Origin: Bacteroidales bacterium
Lineage (GTDB): Bacteria > Bacteroidota > Bacteroidia > Bacteroidales > JALTDM01
Direction of reading: 5' to 3'
Assembly: GCA_027074135.1 (NCBI GenBank)
Contig: JALTDM010000004.1
Location: forward strand, 1 to 36,942
DNA length: 36,942 bases
In this document: positions 25,193-33,044 of the stretch, piece after piece
Layout: each line of letters begins with the position of its first letter
Position numbering within the stretch: position 1 is the first letter of the stretch
The notes under the pieces: model-generated
Database searches by the model: none
Told to the model about the DNA's origin: nothing
What the model saw: the letters and a program-made list of their open reading frames with translations, nothing else
Position numbers and translations under genes: made by a program

Positions 25193-26464
25193 ATGGGATA
25201 CTTATTTACATCAGAATCTGTATCGGAAGGACACCCCGATAAAATAGCTGATCAAATATCGGATGCATTATTAGATGAATTTTTGAGACAAGACCCTGAC
25301 TCAAAGGTTGCTGTAGAAACATTGGTAACCACGGGTCTGGTTGTAATTTCGGGTGAAGTTAAAACAAAAGCGTGGGTTGATGTACAAAAAACCGCGAGAA
25401 AGGTTATAAAAAATATAGGCTACACAAATCCTGAATATAAATTTGAAGGGGAAAGTTGCGGAGTAATTTCTACTATTCACGAACAATCACCGGACATTAA
25501 TCAAGGCGTGGAACGAAAAGATGAAATAGGTGCCGGTGATCAAGGTATAATGTTCGGATATGCCGTAAATGAAACTGAAGAATACATGCCGTTGCCTATT
25601 GTATTGGCTCATATGCTGTTGCAAGATTTGACCGATATTCGTAAAAACCATCCTGATTTAATGCCTTATCTCAGACCCGATGCCAAATCACAAGTTACCG
25701 TAGAATATGATGATAACGGTAAGCCTGCAAGGATTCACACGATAGTTATTTCAACTCAACACGACGAATTTGACGATGATGAAGATTTGATGCAAAGAAA
25801 AATAAAAGAAGATTTGCTTAAATATTTGATACCCAAAACAAAAGAAAGGTTGCCGGAACATTTGAAAGGGTTGTTTGATTTTGATAAGGAATTTATTTTC
25901 CATGTAAACCCGACAGGAAAATTTGTTATTGGCGGGCCACACGGAGATACCGGTCTAACAGGAAGGAAAATAATTGTTGATACATACGGAGGTAAAGCAC
26001 CACACGGAGGAGGAGCATTTTCAGGTAAAGATTCAACAAAGGTTGACAGGTCTGCTGCTTATGCGGCAAGGTATGTGGCCAAAAATTTAGTGCACGCAGG
26101 TGTGGCTGACGAAGTGTTGTTACAATTGTCATATGCTATTGGTATTGCTAAGCCTATAAGCATTTATGTGAACACATTCGGTACTGCAAAGGTGAATATG
26201 ACAGATGAAGAAATTGCAAATAGGATAAATGATATTTTTGATTTTTCACCTAAAGCAATTATTGATAAATTCGGTTTAAGGTATCCGATTTTTAAAGAAA
26301 CTGCAGCTTACGGGCATCTGGGAAGAGACCCATACGAAAAAGAAGTGTTGTTGAGATATGTTAACAGTGACGGCACACACACCGATAAAGTAAAAAAAGT
26401 ACAATTTTTCGACTGGGAAAAACTTGACCTTGAAGATACGATAAGGAAAGTTTTTAAATTGTAA
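25193..26464 (+). CDS. metK: S-adenosylmethionine synthetase
   Basis: 423 residues from ATG 25193. It makes S-adenosylmethionine from methionine and ATP in the cytoplasm. Motifs: 'FTSESVSEGHPDKIADQISDA' at the N-terminus, 'GAGDQGIMFGYA', 'GGPHGDTGLTGRKIIVDTYGG', 'GGGAFSGKDSTKVDRSAAY', all with the usual catalytic lysines and aspartates. It is longer than the ~384-residue E. coli enzyme mainly through an acidic central insertion ('DEFDDDEDLM'), which is normal in Bacteroidota. It follows gldA by 6 nt and is ended by a clear terminator. Confidence 0.97.
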   Translation: MGYLFTSESVSEGHPDKIADQISDALLDEFLRQDPDSKVAVETLVTTGLVVISGEVKTKAWVDVQKTARKVIKNIGYTNPEYKFEGESCGVISTIHEQSPDINQGVERKDEIGAGDQGIMFGYAVNETEEYMPLPIVLAHMLLQDLTDIRKNHPDLMPYLRPDAKSQVTVEYDDNGKPARIHTIVISTQHDEFDDDEDLMQRKIKEDLLKYLIPKTKERLPEHLKGLFDFDKEFIFHVNPTGKFVIGGPHGDTGLTGRKIIVDTYGGKAPHGGGAFSGKDSTKVDRSAAYAARYVAKNLVHAGVADEVLLQLSYAIGIAKPISIYVNTFGTAKVNMTDEEIANRINDIFDFSPKAIIDKFGLRYPIFKETAAYGHLGRDPYEKEVLLRYVNSDGTHTDKVKKVQFFDWEKLDLEDTIRKVFKL

Positions 26465-26473
26465 TATGAAAAT

Positions 26474-26507
26474 GGGGAAGTAATTGTGCTTCCCTGTTTT
26501 TAATTTT
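26474..26507 (+). terminator. Rho-independent terminator after metK
   Basis: Stem GGGAAG (26475-26480) and CTTCCC (26489-26494) with an 8-nt loop, followed by TGTTTTTAATTTTT. It lies 10 nt after the metK stop and just before the next plus-strand gene. Confidence 0.75.
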
Positions 26508-26513
26508 TATCAT

Positions 26514-27212
26514 ATGAGAAAAATTTTCATTGTTTTAATTTTATTCTTTTCAGTAAGTATTTTGTTTGCCCAACAGGATACAAGTTTATCAAAAAAGTTT
26601 TTGAATGAAGATCTTGTTTTGGATGTTAATTATTATAAATGGCTAAATTATCCCCAAAGCATAACTTTAAAAAACAATTGTAGTGAAATAAATGTTACTG
26701 CATATTTTTTTCTTACCGGAAAAGAAAAGAATATTACTGTGGCAATGGGAGGTAATATTGATGCAGTGAACATTTACGGTAATTTTTTTATTACTAAAGA
26801 TAGTGCGGAAATTCCTACATTGACTACTATTCCCGATAGTTTGAATTATTCAAAAAATAAACTTACAGTGGCATATATAGGTATGCCTCTCGAAATACGC
26901 TTTAAAACAAATAATAACATTAGAAAAAAGAATTTTAAATTTACCATAGGTGCAAATATTGGTTACAATCTTACTGCATACCGAAAATATATTGGAGATA
27001 ATTTTTTTGAAGATTCACAGGAAAAAATAAAGGTCAAATTGTATGACATGCCGGGAATCAGTAAAGTCACAGGTAGTCTTTATGTGAAAATGTTTTATGA
27101 TAAGTTCGGTCTAAACTTCCGTTATAACTTCACGCCTTTTTTCAATGGAGTTACAGACGATATTGTAAAAGTAAATTCTTTTAGTGCCGGGCTTTCTGTT
27201 ATTATATTTTAG
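26514..27212 (+). CDS. Secreted protein, probable outer-membrane beta-barrel
   Basis: 232 residues from ATG 26514 (MRKIFIVLILFFSVSILFA, then QQDTSLSKK); an earlier TTG would run into the terminator. After the signal peptide the sequence alternates short amphipathic strands ('KNITVAMGGNIDAVNIYGNFF', 'LTVAYIGMPLEIRFKT', 'FKFTIGANIGYNLTAY', 'FGLNFRYNFTPFF'), ending with 'SFSAGLSVIIF', an aromatic C-terminal residue typical of barrel proteins. I therefore infer a small outer-membrane barrel of the PorT/OMP_b-brl type, without assigning a family. It sits right behind the metK terminator and 4 nt from the convergent gene. Confidence 0.75.
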   Translation: MRKIFIVLILFFSVSILFAQQDTSLSKKFLNEDLVLDVNYYKWLNYPQSITLKNNCSEINVTAYFFLTGKEKNITVAMGGNIDAVNIYGNFFITKDSAEIPTLTTIPDSLNYSKNKLTVAYIGMPLEIRFKTNNNIRKKNFKFTIGANIGYNLTAYRKYIGDNFFEDSQEKIKVKLYDMPGISKVTGSLYVKMFYDKFGLNFRYNFTPFFNGVTDDIVKVNSFSAGLSVIIF

Positions 27213-27216
27213 ACAT

Positions 27217-27645
27217 TTAATGCCCACCGGATAGGATATATTTCCTTTTCCGTATCCTGTTGATTTGGAGTTTGTAATTTGTGTCACTCTTATTTCCTTT
27301 TTTTACCAGTTTGGCCTCTTCCCATTTGTAGTGATAATGATCTATAACTGTATCGTATGCAGTAATATCTCTTTTAAGATGTTTTAAGATTAAATCCTCT
27401 CCTGTCAAGTAAAGTTTGTAAAATCTCTTATTGATAACAAGTACTTCAGGAGGGAAAGTCCCTTCTCCTTTGCCCATGGCTATTATTTTGCCATCTTCTC
27501 CGTCTAAAGTTGCATGTATAGCTCTAAAAGTTAATTTATTCTTGTTTTTAAGAAAAATACCGCCTTTCTTTATAACCACAAGTCTGTTTTGTGAAAAAGA
27601 ATTTATGGCAAATGCAATACAGAATAAGAAAAATATTTTTTTCAT
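27217..27645 (-). CDS. Small secreted protein of unknown function
   Basis: 142 residues from ATG 27645 (MKKIFFLFCIAFAINSFS, then QNRLVVIKKGG). The mature part is short, basic and strand-rich: 'LTFRAIHATLDGEDGKIIAMGKGEG', 'EVLVINKRFYKLYLTGEDLIL', 'HYHYKWEEAKLV', and a basic tail 'LQINRIRKRKYIL'. I recognise no family. It has its own -7 element and is convergent with the barrel gene. Export and an N-terminal Gln suggest a periplasmic or surface location. Confidence 0.7.
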   Translation of the reverse strand: MKKIFFLFCIAFAINSFSQNRLVVIKKGGIFLKNKNKLTFRAIHATLDGEDGKIIAMGKGEGTFPPEVLVINKRFYKLYLTGEDLILKHLKRDITAYDTVIDHYHYKWEEAKLVKKGNKSDTNYKLQINRIRKRKYILSGGH

Positions 27646-27676
27646 ATCCTCGTTTTTGTCATAACACAAAAATGTG

Positions 27677-27684
27677 CAAATTTA
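27677..27684 (-). promoter_or_regulatory. Putative -7 element for the 142-residue secreted protein
   Basis: TAAATTTG on the minus strand, 31 nt upstream of ATG 27645; matches TAnnTTTG. Confidence 0.4.
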
Positions 27685-27693
27685 TTTTATAAC

Positions 27694-28476
27694 TCAATAC
27701 CTTACTACAAAATTTTGTTTTGATAGTCCCGGGTTTAAAAATGCAATACCGAGTTTACAGAAGTCTAAAGTTAATGTTGTTTTTGATGATTTTTTTATTT
27801 CTTTCCAAGCTTGTGTCATTCCTTTTGACCAATAAATATCATCAAAAATCAGAATGGTTTTATTGTGACAATTGTTTGCAATCAATTTATTAAAGTATTG
27901 AATTGTTGCTTTATATGTGTGGTTACCGTCTATTAGGATTGCATCAAATTTTTGATTTATTTTCTCCAATGCGGATGCAAATTCGTCATTTATCAGGTTT
28001 ACATTTTTTATGTTCAGTTTTTTTAAATTTTCTGTAGCAAGTTCGTATAAATTTAAGTCACCTTCTATACTTGTTACTGTATTCCCTGCATATTTTGCCA
28101 AATAAGCTGTAGTGACTCCGAGTGATGTACCTAGTTCAAGTACAGTGTTAATTTTCAAATAATTAAAATTTTTTGCGAGAAGCAAACGGTATTTAAGTGG
28201 CATGAGAGAATATTTTGCTATTTCACATATCTTGCGGTTGTCATTTTTCATTTTGTGTGAACCTGCACCAAAGTCAGTTACGATTATTTCAGAACAATCC
28301 CTTTTCAGATTTCCGTAGAGTTTTTCAACATCAGGTAAAATAAAATTCCGGTTTGGGGCAGATATTCCTTTTGTAATAAACTCAAAAAGAAACGGTGAGT
28401 GAATACCGTATCCTCTTTTGTGTCGGGCGGTTATGAGATATTTTATGCAATGGGCAGCCAAGTGGAAATTAGGCAT
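27694..28476 (-). CDS. Class I SAM-dependent methyltransferase
   Basis: 260 residues from ATG 28476. The Rossmann core shows motif I 'INTVLELGTSLGVTTAYLAKYAG', motif II acidic residue in 'VTSIEGDLNLYELA', and 'FDAILIDGNHTYKATIQYF' plus 'ILIFDDIYWSKGMTQAW', the pattern of the Methyltransf_24/O-methyltransferase-like group. The N-terminal 'GIHSPFLFEFI' block is shared by Bacteroidota proteins of this type. There is no signal peptide, so it is cytoplasmic. The substrate is unknown. It starts 4 nt after the glutaminyl cyclase gene and is likely co-transcribed with it. Confidence 0.85.
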   Translation of the reverse strand: MPNFHLAAHCIKYLITARHKRGYGIHSPFLFEFITKGISAPNRNFILPDVEKLYGNLKRDCSEIIVTDFGAGSHKMKNDNRKICEIAKYSLMPLKYRLLLAKNFNYLKINTVLELGTSLGVTTAYLAKYAGNTVTSIEGDLNLYELATENLKKLNIKNVNLINDEFASALEKINQKFDAILIDGNHTYKATIQYFNKLIANNCHNKTILIFDDIYWSKGMTQAWKEIKKSSKTTLTLDFCKLGIAFLNPGLSKQNFVVRY

Positions 28477-28480
28477 AGGT

Positions 28481-29557
28481 TTACATTTTTACTTCAAAAA
28501 GTTTTGGCCAGTTTTTACCCGTAATGTAAATTTTACCTGTTTTATGGTCATAGGCAATACCGTTCAAAACATCTATCCCGGGAAATTTATCTTTATCTGT
28601 AAGCAAGCCCGTGCAGTCTATTTTTTTCAATACTTTACCGTTGGCGGGGTCAATTACGACAATGGTATCAGTTTGATATACATTTGCATAAATCAATCCG
28701 TTTATATTTTCCAATTCGTTCAGGGCAGATATTCCCCTTTTGTCGTCATAAACTTCTATTTTGTCTGTAACGGTAAATGTATTCGGATCAAGTTCGTAGA
28801 GAGTGTTAGAACCGTCACTCATAATAAGTTTGTCTCCAAGATTTGTTATTCCCCAACCTTCTGTTGTGTATGTAAATTTATTTTTTAAAGTAAAGTTTTC
28901 TTTGTCAAACACAAATGCAGTTCGGGATTGCCAGGTAAGTTGTATAATCTCATCTTTGTAGAGCACGATACCTTCGCCAAAAACATTATCCGGCAGACTG
29001 TATGATTGGATGATTTCATAATCAGGAAGTTTTATTTTTCTTAATGAAGATTGCCCCCATTGGCCTGTTCCTTCGTATAGGTAGCCGTTGTCAAAAAGCA
29101 ACCCTTGGGTGTAAGCTTTTTTATCGTGCGGAAATGTTTTTATAACTTCAATTTTTTTCACTTCAGGTTTAATGTCGGAAAGTAGTAGAAAATTATAAGA
29201 ATCCGTTTCTTTTTGCTTTCCATATTGTGAAATTAGCATAAGCTGGTGGTGTCCTGTACGAAAGTTTGCAGTGGAAAATTGGTATTTATTTTTCTCTCCC
29301 GGAAATTTATCAGTTTGATTCCCGTCTATGTAAACTGTTACAGTGTCAGGAGCCTTATCGTAATGTATTGCAAGTGCTATGGAATCACCTGTGTGGTATG
29401 TGTTTTTTTGTGAAAAAATATTACAATAATTAGCATCTGTCTGTTGTTCCGGTGTTTGTTGAATGTTTTCCTTTACCGTAGTGTTATCTTGTTTGTTGTT
29501 ACAAGAGTTTAAAATGGCTAGAAATGAAAAGGTTATAATCCAAAATGATTTTCTCAT
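28481..29557 (-). CDS. Glutaminyl-peptide cyclotransferase (plant-type, beta-propeller) lipoprotein
   Basis: 358 residues from ATG 29557. The lipoprotein signal MRKSFWIITFSFLAILNSC is followed by NNKQDN. An N-terminal Ig-like stretch ('SIALAIHYDKAPDTVTVYIDG') leads to the glutamine cyclotransferase domain: 'TFPHDKKAYTQGLLFDNGYLYEGTGQWGQSSLRKI', 'LPDNVFGEGIVLY', 'IIQLTWQSRTAFVFD', 'TEGWGITNLGDKLIMSDGSNTLYELDP', 'LNELENINGLIYANVYQTDTIVVIDP'. The family converts N-terminal Gln of exported proteins to pyroglutamate. Many secreted proteins in this window would begin with Gln after signal cleavage, so substrates are plausible. The promoter lies inside a perfect inverted repeat. Confidence 0.92.
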   Translation of the reverse strand: MRKSFWIITFSFLAILNSCNNKQDNTTVKENIQQTPEQQTDANYCNIFSQKNTYHTGDSIALAIHYDKAPDTVTVYIDGNQTDKFPGEKNKYQFSTANFRTGHHQLMLISQYGKQKETDSYNFLLLSDIKPEVKKIEVIKTFPHDKKAYTQGLLFDNGYLYEGTGQWGQSSLRKIKLPDYEIIQSYSLPDNVFGEGIVLYKDEIIQLTWQSRTAFVFDKENFTLKNKFTYTTEGWGITNLGDKLIMSDGSNTLYELDPNTFTVTDKIEVYDDKRGISALNELENINGLIYANVYQTDTIVVIDPANGKVLKKIDCTGLLTDKDKFPGIDVLNGIAYDHKTGKIYITGKNWPKLFEVKM

Positions 29558-29589
29558 AATACTTTTGTTTTAAAGTTCAAAAGTATTAT
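29556..29589. promoter_or_regulatory. 12-bp perfect inverted repeat over the glutaminyl cyclase promoter
   Basis: Arms ATAATACTTTTG (29556-29567) and CAAAAGTATTAT (29578-29589) around a 10-bp spacer. The distal arm contains TACTTTTG on the minus strand (29578-29585), a -7 match 20 nt from the ATG; the proximal arm touches the start codon. Arm centres are 22 bp apart, about two helical turns, which suits a dimeric regulator. Confidence 0.5.
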
Positions 29590-29620
29590 TTTTATTTTAT
29601 TTAGGGCAAGGTGTAAAAAT

Positions 29621-29649
29621 AAAAAAGCCGCCTTTTTGGCGGCTTTTTT
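29621..29649 (-). terminator. Intrinsic terminator after the 308-residue lipoprotein gene
   Basis: Perfect GCCGCC/GGCGGC stem (29627-29632, 29638-29643) with a T5 loop, extended by A-runs pairing with T-runs on both sides. The symmetry would allow termination in either direction. Confidence 0.85.
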
Positions 29650-29667
29650 ATTTGTGATTAAGTTGTT

Positions 29668-30594
29668 TTAGTTAGCGGCAACATTTGTTTTAACATCAAT
29701 TGTAATAGTTCCATCACTTGTTCCCGAAATATCTGTTACTTTGAATACTCCGTTTGTTCCTGCTGCTGTTGTAAATCCAACAACATCGCCTACTGCAAGT
29801 TGTGGAACTTTTGAGAGAGGACTGTTTTGTCCTTCAAGAGCTGCATCTACATCTGCTGTTGTTTGGATAGAAGCAAAATCAACACCTGTAAGTTTGTAAA
29901 AAGCTGTTGCATTTTGAGTTGTCCAATCTTGTGTCCAAGTAAAGTCACCACTTTGTCCGTTTACTGTTTCATCATTCGGAGCTGCTATTGTAGCAGTGTT
30001 CGTACTTCCATAGTAATATATGAAATCAACATCAGCTTGATGTGCATTAGCATCACTTAATGTGTAAACAGTGTTGCTTTCCACATCATAAAAACTACCG
30101 ACATTGGCATTGCTTTGTGCACCCATCAATACAGTAGAATATTCTGTTGCATCGGGAGATGTAGCTTCAGCTTTTTTAGTAATTTTTACAGTTACGCTGT
30201 AGCTTTGTCCGTCTTTGTCTGTAACTGAGAATTTGTAATCATATTCTTTGTATTGGGTAAAATCACTAGCGTAGAAAGTTTTGTCAAATGTGTATTTTTT
30301 ACTTGTTTCACCTTTGAATGATGAAGTTGTAGAAGCGTCATAAGCTGCTGATGTTTGCCCACCGTTTTGGTCAATTTTTGTTTCTGTAATAGAAAATGTT
30401 TCAACTTCTCCTTCAGCATTTACATCTGCTGTGAATAGTACTTGTACAGCTGTGTCATTTGAGAAATCCAATTCCCAACTTGTTTTGCTTATTGAAATTG
30501 TTGGAGCTGCATGTTGATCGTCTCCACCGCAGCTGTTCAAGAAAATCATTCCTGCAACTGCAAATAACACTGTTAATAATCTCATCTTTTTCAT
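29668..30594 (-). CDS. Lipoprotein of unknown function, Ala/Thr/Asp-rich
   Basis: 308 residues from ATG 30594; ATG three codons later is also possible. The lipoprotein signal MKKMRLLTVLFAVAGMIFLNSC is followed by GGDDQH, an acidic patch like that used for surface export of Bacteroidota lipoproteins. The N-terminal half looks like an Ig-type domain ('SISKTSWELDFSNDTAVQVLFTADV', 'YKFSVTDKDGQSYSVTVKITKK'). The second half ('YSTVLMGAQSNANVGSFYDVESNTVYTLSDA', 'LAVGDVVGFTTAAGTNGVFKVTDI') is strand-rich. No family recognised. It has its own -7 element and strong terminator, so it is a stand-alone unit. Its composition is noticeably richer in Ala, Thr and Asp than its neighbours. Confidence 0.8.
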   Translation of the reverse strand: MKKMRLLTVLFAVAGMIFLNSCGGDDQHAAPTISISKTSWELDFSNDTAVQVLFTADVNAEGEVETFSITETKIDQNGGQTSAAYDASTTSSFKGETSKKYTFDKTFYASDFTQYKEYDYKFSVTDKDGQSYSVTVKITKKAEATSPDATEYSTVLMGAQSNANVGSFYDVESNTVYTLSDANAHQADVDFIYYYGSTNTATIAAPNDETVNGQSGDFTWTQDWTTQNATAFYKLTGVDFASIQTTADVDAALEGQNSPLSKVPQLAVGDVVGFTTAAGTNGVFKVTDISGTSDGTITIDVKTNVAAN

Positions 30595-30621
30595 AGTTGT
30601 TTAATTTTTTATAATTCGCTA

Positions 30622-30629
30622 CAAAGATA
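30622..30629 (-). promoter_or_regulatory. Putative -7 element for the 308-residue lipoprotein
   Basis: TATCTTTG on the minus strand, 27 nt upstream of the ATG at 30594; matches TAnnTTTG. Confidence 0.5.
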
Positions 30630-30690
30630 TATCATTTGTTGATAACAGGAAAAAAATTTTTCACATATATCCTATTTTATTATAAATGAC

Positions 30691-30698
30691 TATATTTG
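30691..30698 (+). promoter_or_regulatory. Putative -7 element for the 280-residue lipoprotein
   Basis: TATATTTG on the plus strand, 20 nt before ATG 30719; matches TAnnTTTG. It shares a 124-bp divergent region with the minus-strand lipoprotein gene. Confidence 0.5.
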
Positions 30699-30718
30699 TA
30701 AGCAAAATATGTAATGTT

Positions 30719-31561
30719 ATGAAAAAGATTGCTTTATTGGCAGGAGTTTTAGCTTTATTTTTAAGCAGTTGTAAAATGAATGATGAAGTTCCGCCGCAAA
30801 TATATTTTCTTGTGGGGAATCCTGATACTGCTATTGTAGGTGAACCATATAATATTCCTATGCCACCCAAAGGAGTTTCTTGTGATGATAATTTTGACGG
30901 CAAAGAAGTTGAAAAAAACTTGAAATATACCCATGATATTCCGGTTAGTTCTGTAAGTGGTACTATGATAATTCCTAAACTGACGGGTAATTATCACATT
31001 TATTATACTTTGCAAGATGACGCGGGTAATAAAACTGATAAAACTTTGAATGTTGTTGTTTACAATCAAGCTCAAAAATTCTGTACGTGGTATCGTATGA
31101 AAAGAACCAGTCAAGAACACATTAATCCTGATTTTGATATTTACGATAATGTTTTTACCAAACTTGTTGCAAGTGACAGTGTAAATAATAGGATTATCTT
31201 TCCTAAGCTTTCCAATATTGAAAATTTAAGGGTTTATGGTAACATTACTCATGGAGATACTACATTGTTGGTAAATATACCTATGCAAGAAGTACCCCTT
31301 GTTGAGACTAATATGCATGTAAACGGAACTGATACAACTTATACAAGTGATACATTATTATATGTAATAAGGAATACAAGTGCAGGTTCAAGTTATTTTG
31401 CAGACACAGTAAATTTCAAAATTATCCTGAAATATGATATAAACAGATATAAGAAGACTACTCAAGGAAATGCTGATTATATTTCTACTGACGATACTTA
31501 CGGGATTTATTGGAAAAACGATCAGCAAGATCAATGTACGGAGACTTATACAAAGATGTAA
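30719..31561 (+). CDS. Lipoprotein with Ig-like (DUF5011-type) domain
   Basis: 280 residues from ATG 30719, which lies at a proper distance from the -7 box; an earlier in-frame start at 30686 would precede the promoter. Lipoprotein signal MKKIALLAGVLALFLSSC, then KMNDEVPPQIYFLVG. Residues about 25-115 ('PPQIYFLVGNPDTAIVGEPYN', 'LTGNYHIYYTLQDDAGNKTDKTLNVVVY') match the pattern of bacterial Ig-like domains of the DUF5011 type. The rest is strand-rich and unassigned. The gene precedes the beta-helix lipoprotein, with a terminator-like hairpin between them. Confidence 0.78.
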   Translation: MKKIALLAGVLALFLSSCKMNDEVPPQIYFLVGNPDTAIVGEPYNIPMPPKGVSCDDNFDGKEVEKNLKYTHDIPVSSVSGTMIIPKLTGNYHIYYTLQDDAGNKTDKTLNVVVYNQAQKFCTWYRMKRTSQEHINPDFDIYDNVFTKLVASDSVNNRIIFPKLSNIENLRVYGNITHGDTTLLVNIPMQEVPLVETNMHVNGTDTTYTSDTLLYVIRNTSAGSSYFADTVNFKIILKYDINRYKKTTQGNADYISTDDTYGIYWKNDQQDQCTETYTKM

Positions 31562-31586
31562 TATTTTATAAATTTATTAGTTAATA

Positions 31587-31613
31587 AAAGGGTGGGGGTA
31601 CCGCCCTTTTTTT
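31587..31613 (+). terminator. Intercistronic terminator between the two plus-strand lipoprotein genes
   Basis: Stem GGGTGG (31590-31595) with CCGCCC (31601-31606), one T-G wobble, 5-nt loop, then seven Ts. The next ATG is only 12 nt past the T-run and no separate promoter is visible, so it may act as a partial terminator. Confidence 0.7.
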
Positions 31614-31625
31614 ATACTGTTTCAA

Positions 31626-33044
31626 ATGGCAAGCATTTTTAAAAAAATATTTTTTTCTTTACTGTTCGTAATTATTTTATTTTGGGTAAGTAGTTGCAAA
31701 AAGGATAGCGACTATTTGAATGAGGCTGCAATAGATTTTTCTACAGATACACTAAGTTTTGATACAGTTTTTACAACCATAGGCTCTACAACTCAACATT
31801 TTACTGTACACAACAGAAATTCAAAAGATGTTAAACTGGACAAAATTTATTTGGCAGGAGGCGCAAGGTCTCAATTCAGGTTAAATATTGACGGTGTTTC
31901 CGGCAATTCTGTTTCTGATGTTATTATACCTGCCAATGACAGTATTTTTGTATTTGTGGAGGTAACTGTTGATCCGACCAACCAAAACTCACCTATGGTA
32001 ATTACTGATTCTGTAATGTTTGTTGCAGGCAACACATCTAAAAATATTAAGTTGGTTGCTTGGGGACAAGATGTACATTTGTTTAAAGATACCATCTTGA
32101 GTTCAGATATGATATGGACAAACGATAAACCTTATTTGATTTACGGATATCTATTTGTGGATACAGGGGTGACGCTTACCATAAATGAAGGTTGTAATAT
32201 TCATTTGCATCATTCATCTTCGATTTATGTCGCGGGAAAAATGTTGGTAAACGGAACAAAAGACAATCCTGTTGTTTTTCAGGGAGACAGGCTTGAAGAA
32301 TGGTATGACGATATACCCGGGCAGTGGGACAGGATAGCGTTTTTCCAAACCAGCAAAGGGAATGTTATAAATTATGCAACCATAAAAAATTCAATAATAG
32401 GAATTCAAGCGGGTGAACGACCCGATTATACAGATTATGCAGAAGTGGAACTGAATAATGTTAAAATTTTCAACACCAATTATTCTGCTGTTTTCTCAAT
32501 GGGCGGGCATATTACCGCAAAAAATCTTATTGCAGCAAACAGCGGATTTTATGAAGCAGCTTTTTTGATTGGCGGGCAATATAAATTTTACCATTGCACA
32601 TTTAATAATTATTGGGCTTATGCTCACCGTTCAGAGCCGTCAATACTGGTGAGCAATAATTTGATTGCCGACGGAGTATTGTATGTTGGTAATATTGAAG
32701 AGTCGTTTTTCGGGAATTGTATTGTTTATGGTGACAGGGAAGACGAAATTATGTTTTCTGAAGAAGATGGAGGCAGCATAAATTTTAAGTTTAATAACTG
32801 CTTGGTTAGGTCAAAGACTTATTCGGCTTCTGATACTGCTTTTTTTAATTCAGCTTGTTTATTTAATTCTGACCCGGGATTTACTGCTCCGGATGATTAT
32901 GATTTTCACCTGAAAAGTGGGAGTGTGGCATTAAACAAAGGAGACATGGGAATTGCAGTATTTGCACCGCTTGATTATGACGGAAACGACAGAACTTCTG
33001 ATGCCGGTCCCGATTTGGGTGCTTTTGAATACATACAACAGTGA
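31626..33044 (+). CDS. Right-handed beta-helix lipoprotein
   Basis: 472 residues from ATG 31626. Lipoprotein signal ending FWVSSC, then KKDSDYLNEA. An N-terminal Ig-like part ('DTLSFDTVFTTIGSTTQHFTVHN', 'PANDSIFVFVEVTVDP') is followed from about residue 165 by parallel beta-helix rungs ('GVTLTINEGCNIHLHHSSSIYVAGKMLVNGTKDNPVVFQG', 'VINYATIKNSIIGIQAG', 'VELNNVKIFNTNYSAVFSMGG', 'KFYHCTFNN') and a C-terminal 'LDYDGNDRTSDAGPDLGAFEY' block common to Bacteroidota beta-helix proteins. Such proteins often bind or cleave polysaccharides; no catalytic residues are evident, so a surface-binding role is only an inference. Its stop abuts the convergent patatin gene. Confidence 0.85.
   Translation: MASIFKKIFFSLLFVIILFWVSSCKKDSDYLNEAAIDFSTDTLSFDTVFTTIGSTTQHFTVHNRNSKDVKLDKIYLAGGARSQFRLNIDGVSGNSVSDVIIPANDSIFVFVEVTVDPTNQNSPMVITDSVMFVAGNTSKNIKLVAWGQDVHLFKDTILSSDMIWTNDKPYLIYGYLFVDTGVTLTINEGCNIHLHHSSSIYVAGKMLVNGTKDNPVVFQGDRLEEWYDDIPGQWDRIAFFQTSKGNVINYATIKNSIIGIQAGERPDYTDYAEVELNNVKIFNTNYSAVFSMGGHITAKNLIAANSGFYEAAFLIGGQYKFYHCTFNNYWAYAHRSEPSILVSNNLIADGVLYVGNIEESFFGNCIVYGDREDEIMFSEEDGGSINFKFNNCLVRSKTYSASDTAFFNSACLFNSDPGFTAPDDYDFHLKSGSVALNKGDMGIAVFAPLDYDGNDRTSDAGPDLGAFEYIQQ

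Noticed and set aside
29556..29589. Invertible promoter (phase-variation switch)
   Set aside because: Invertible promoters lie between longer flanking repeats; here the promoter box is within the arm itself, the spacer is only 10 bp, and no recombinase gene is nearby.
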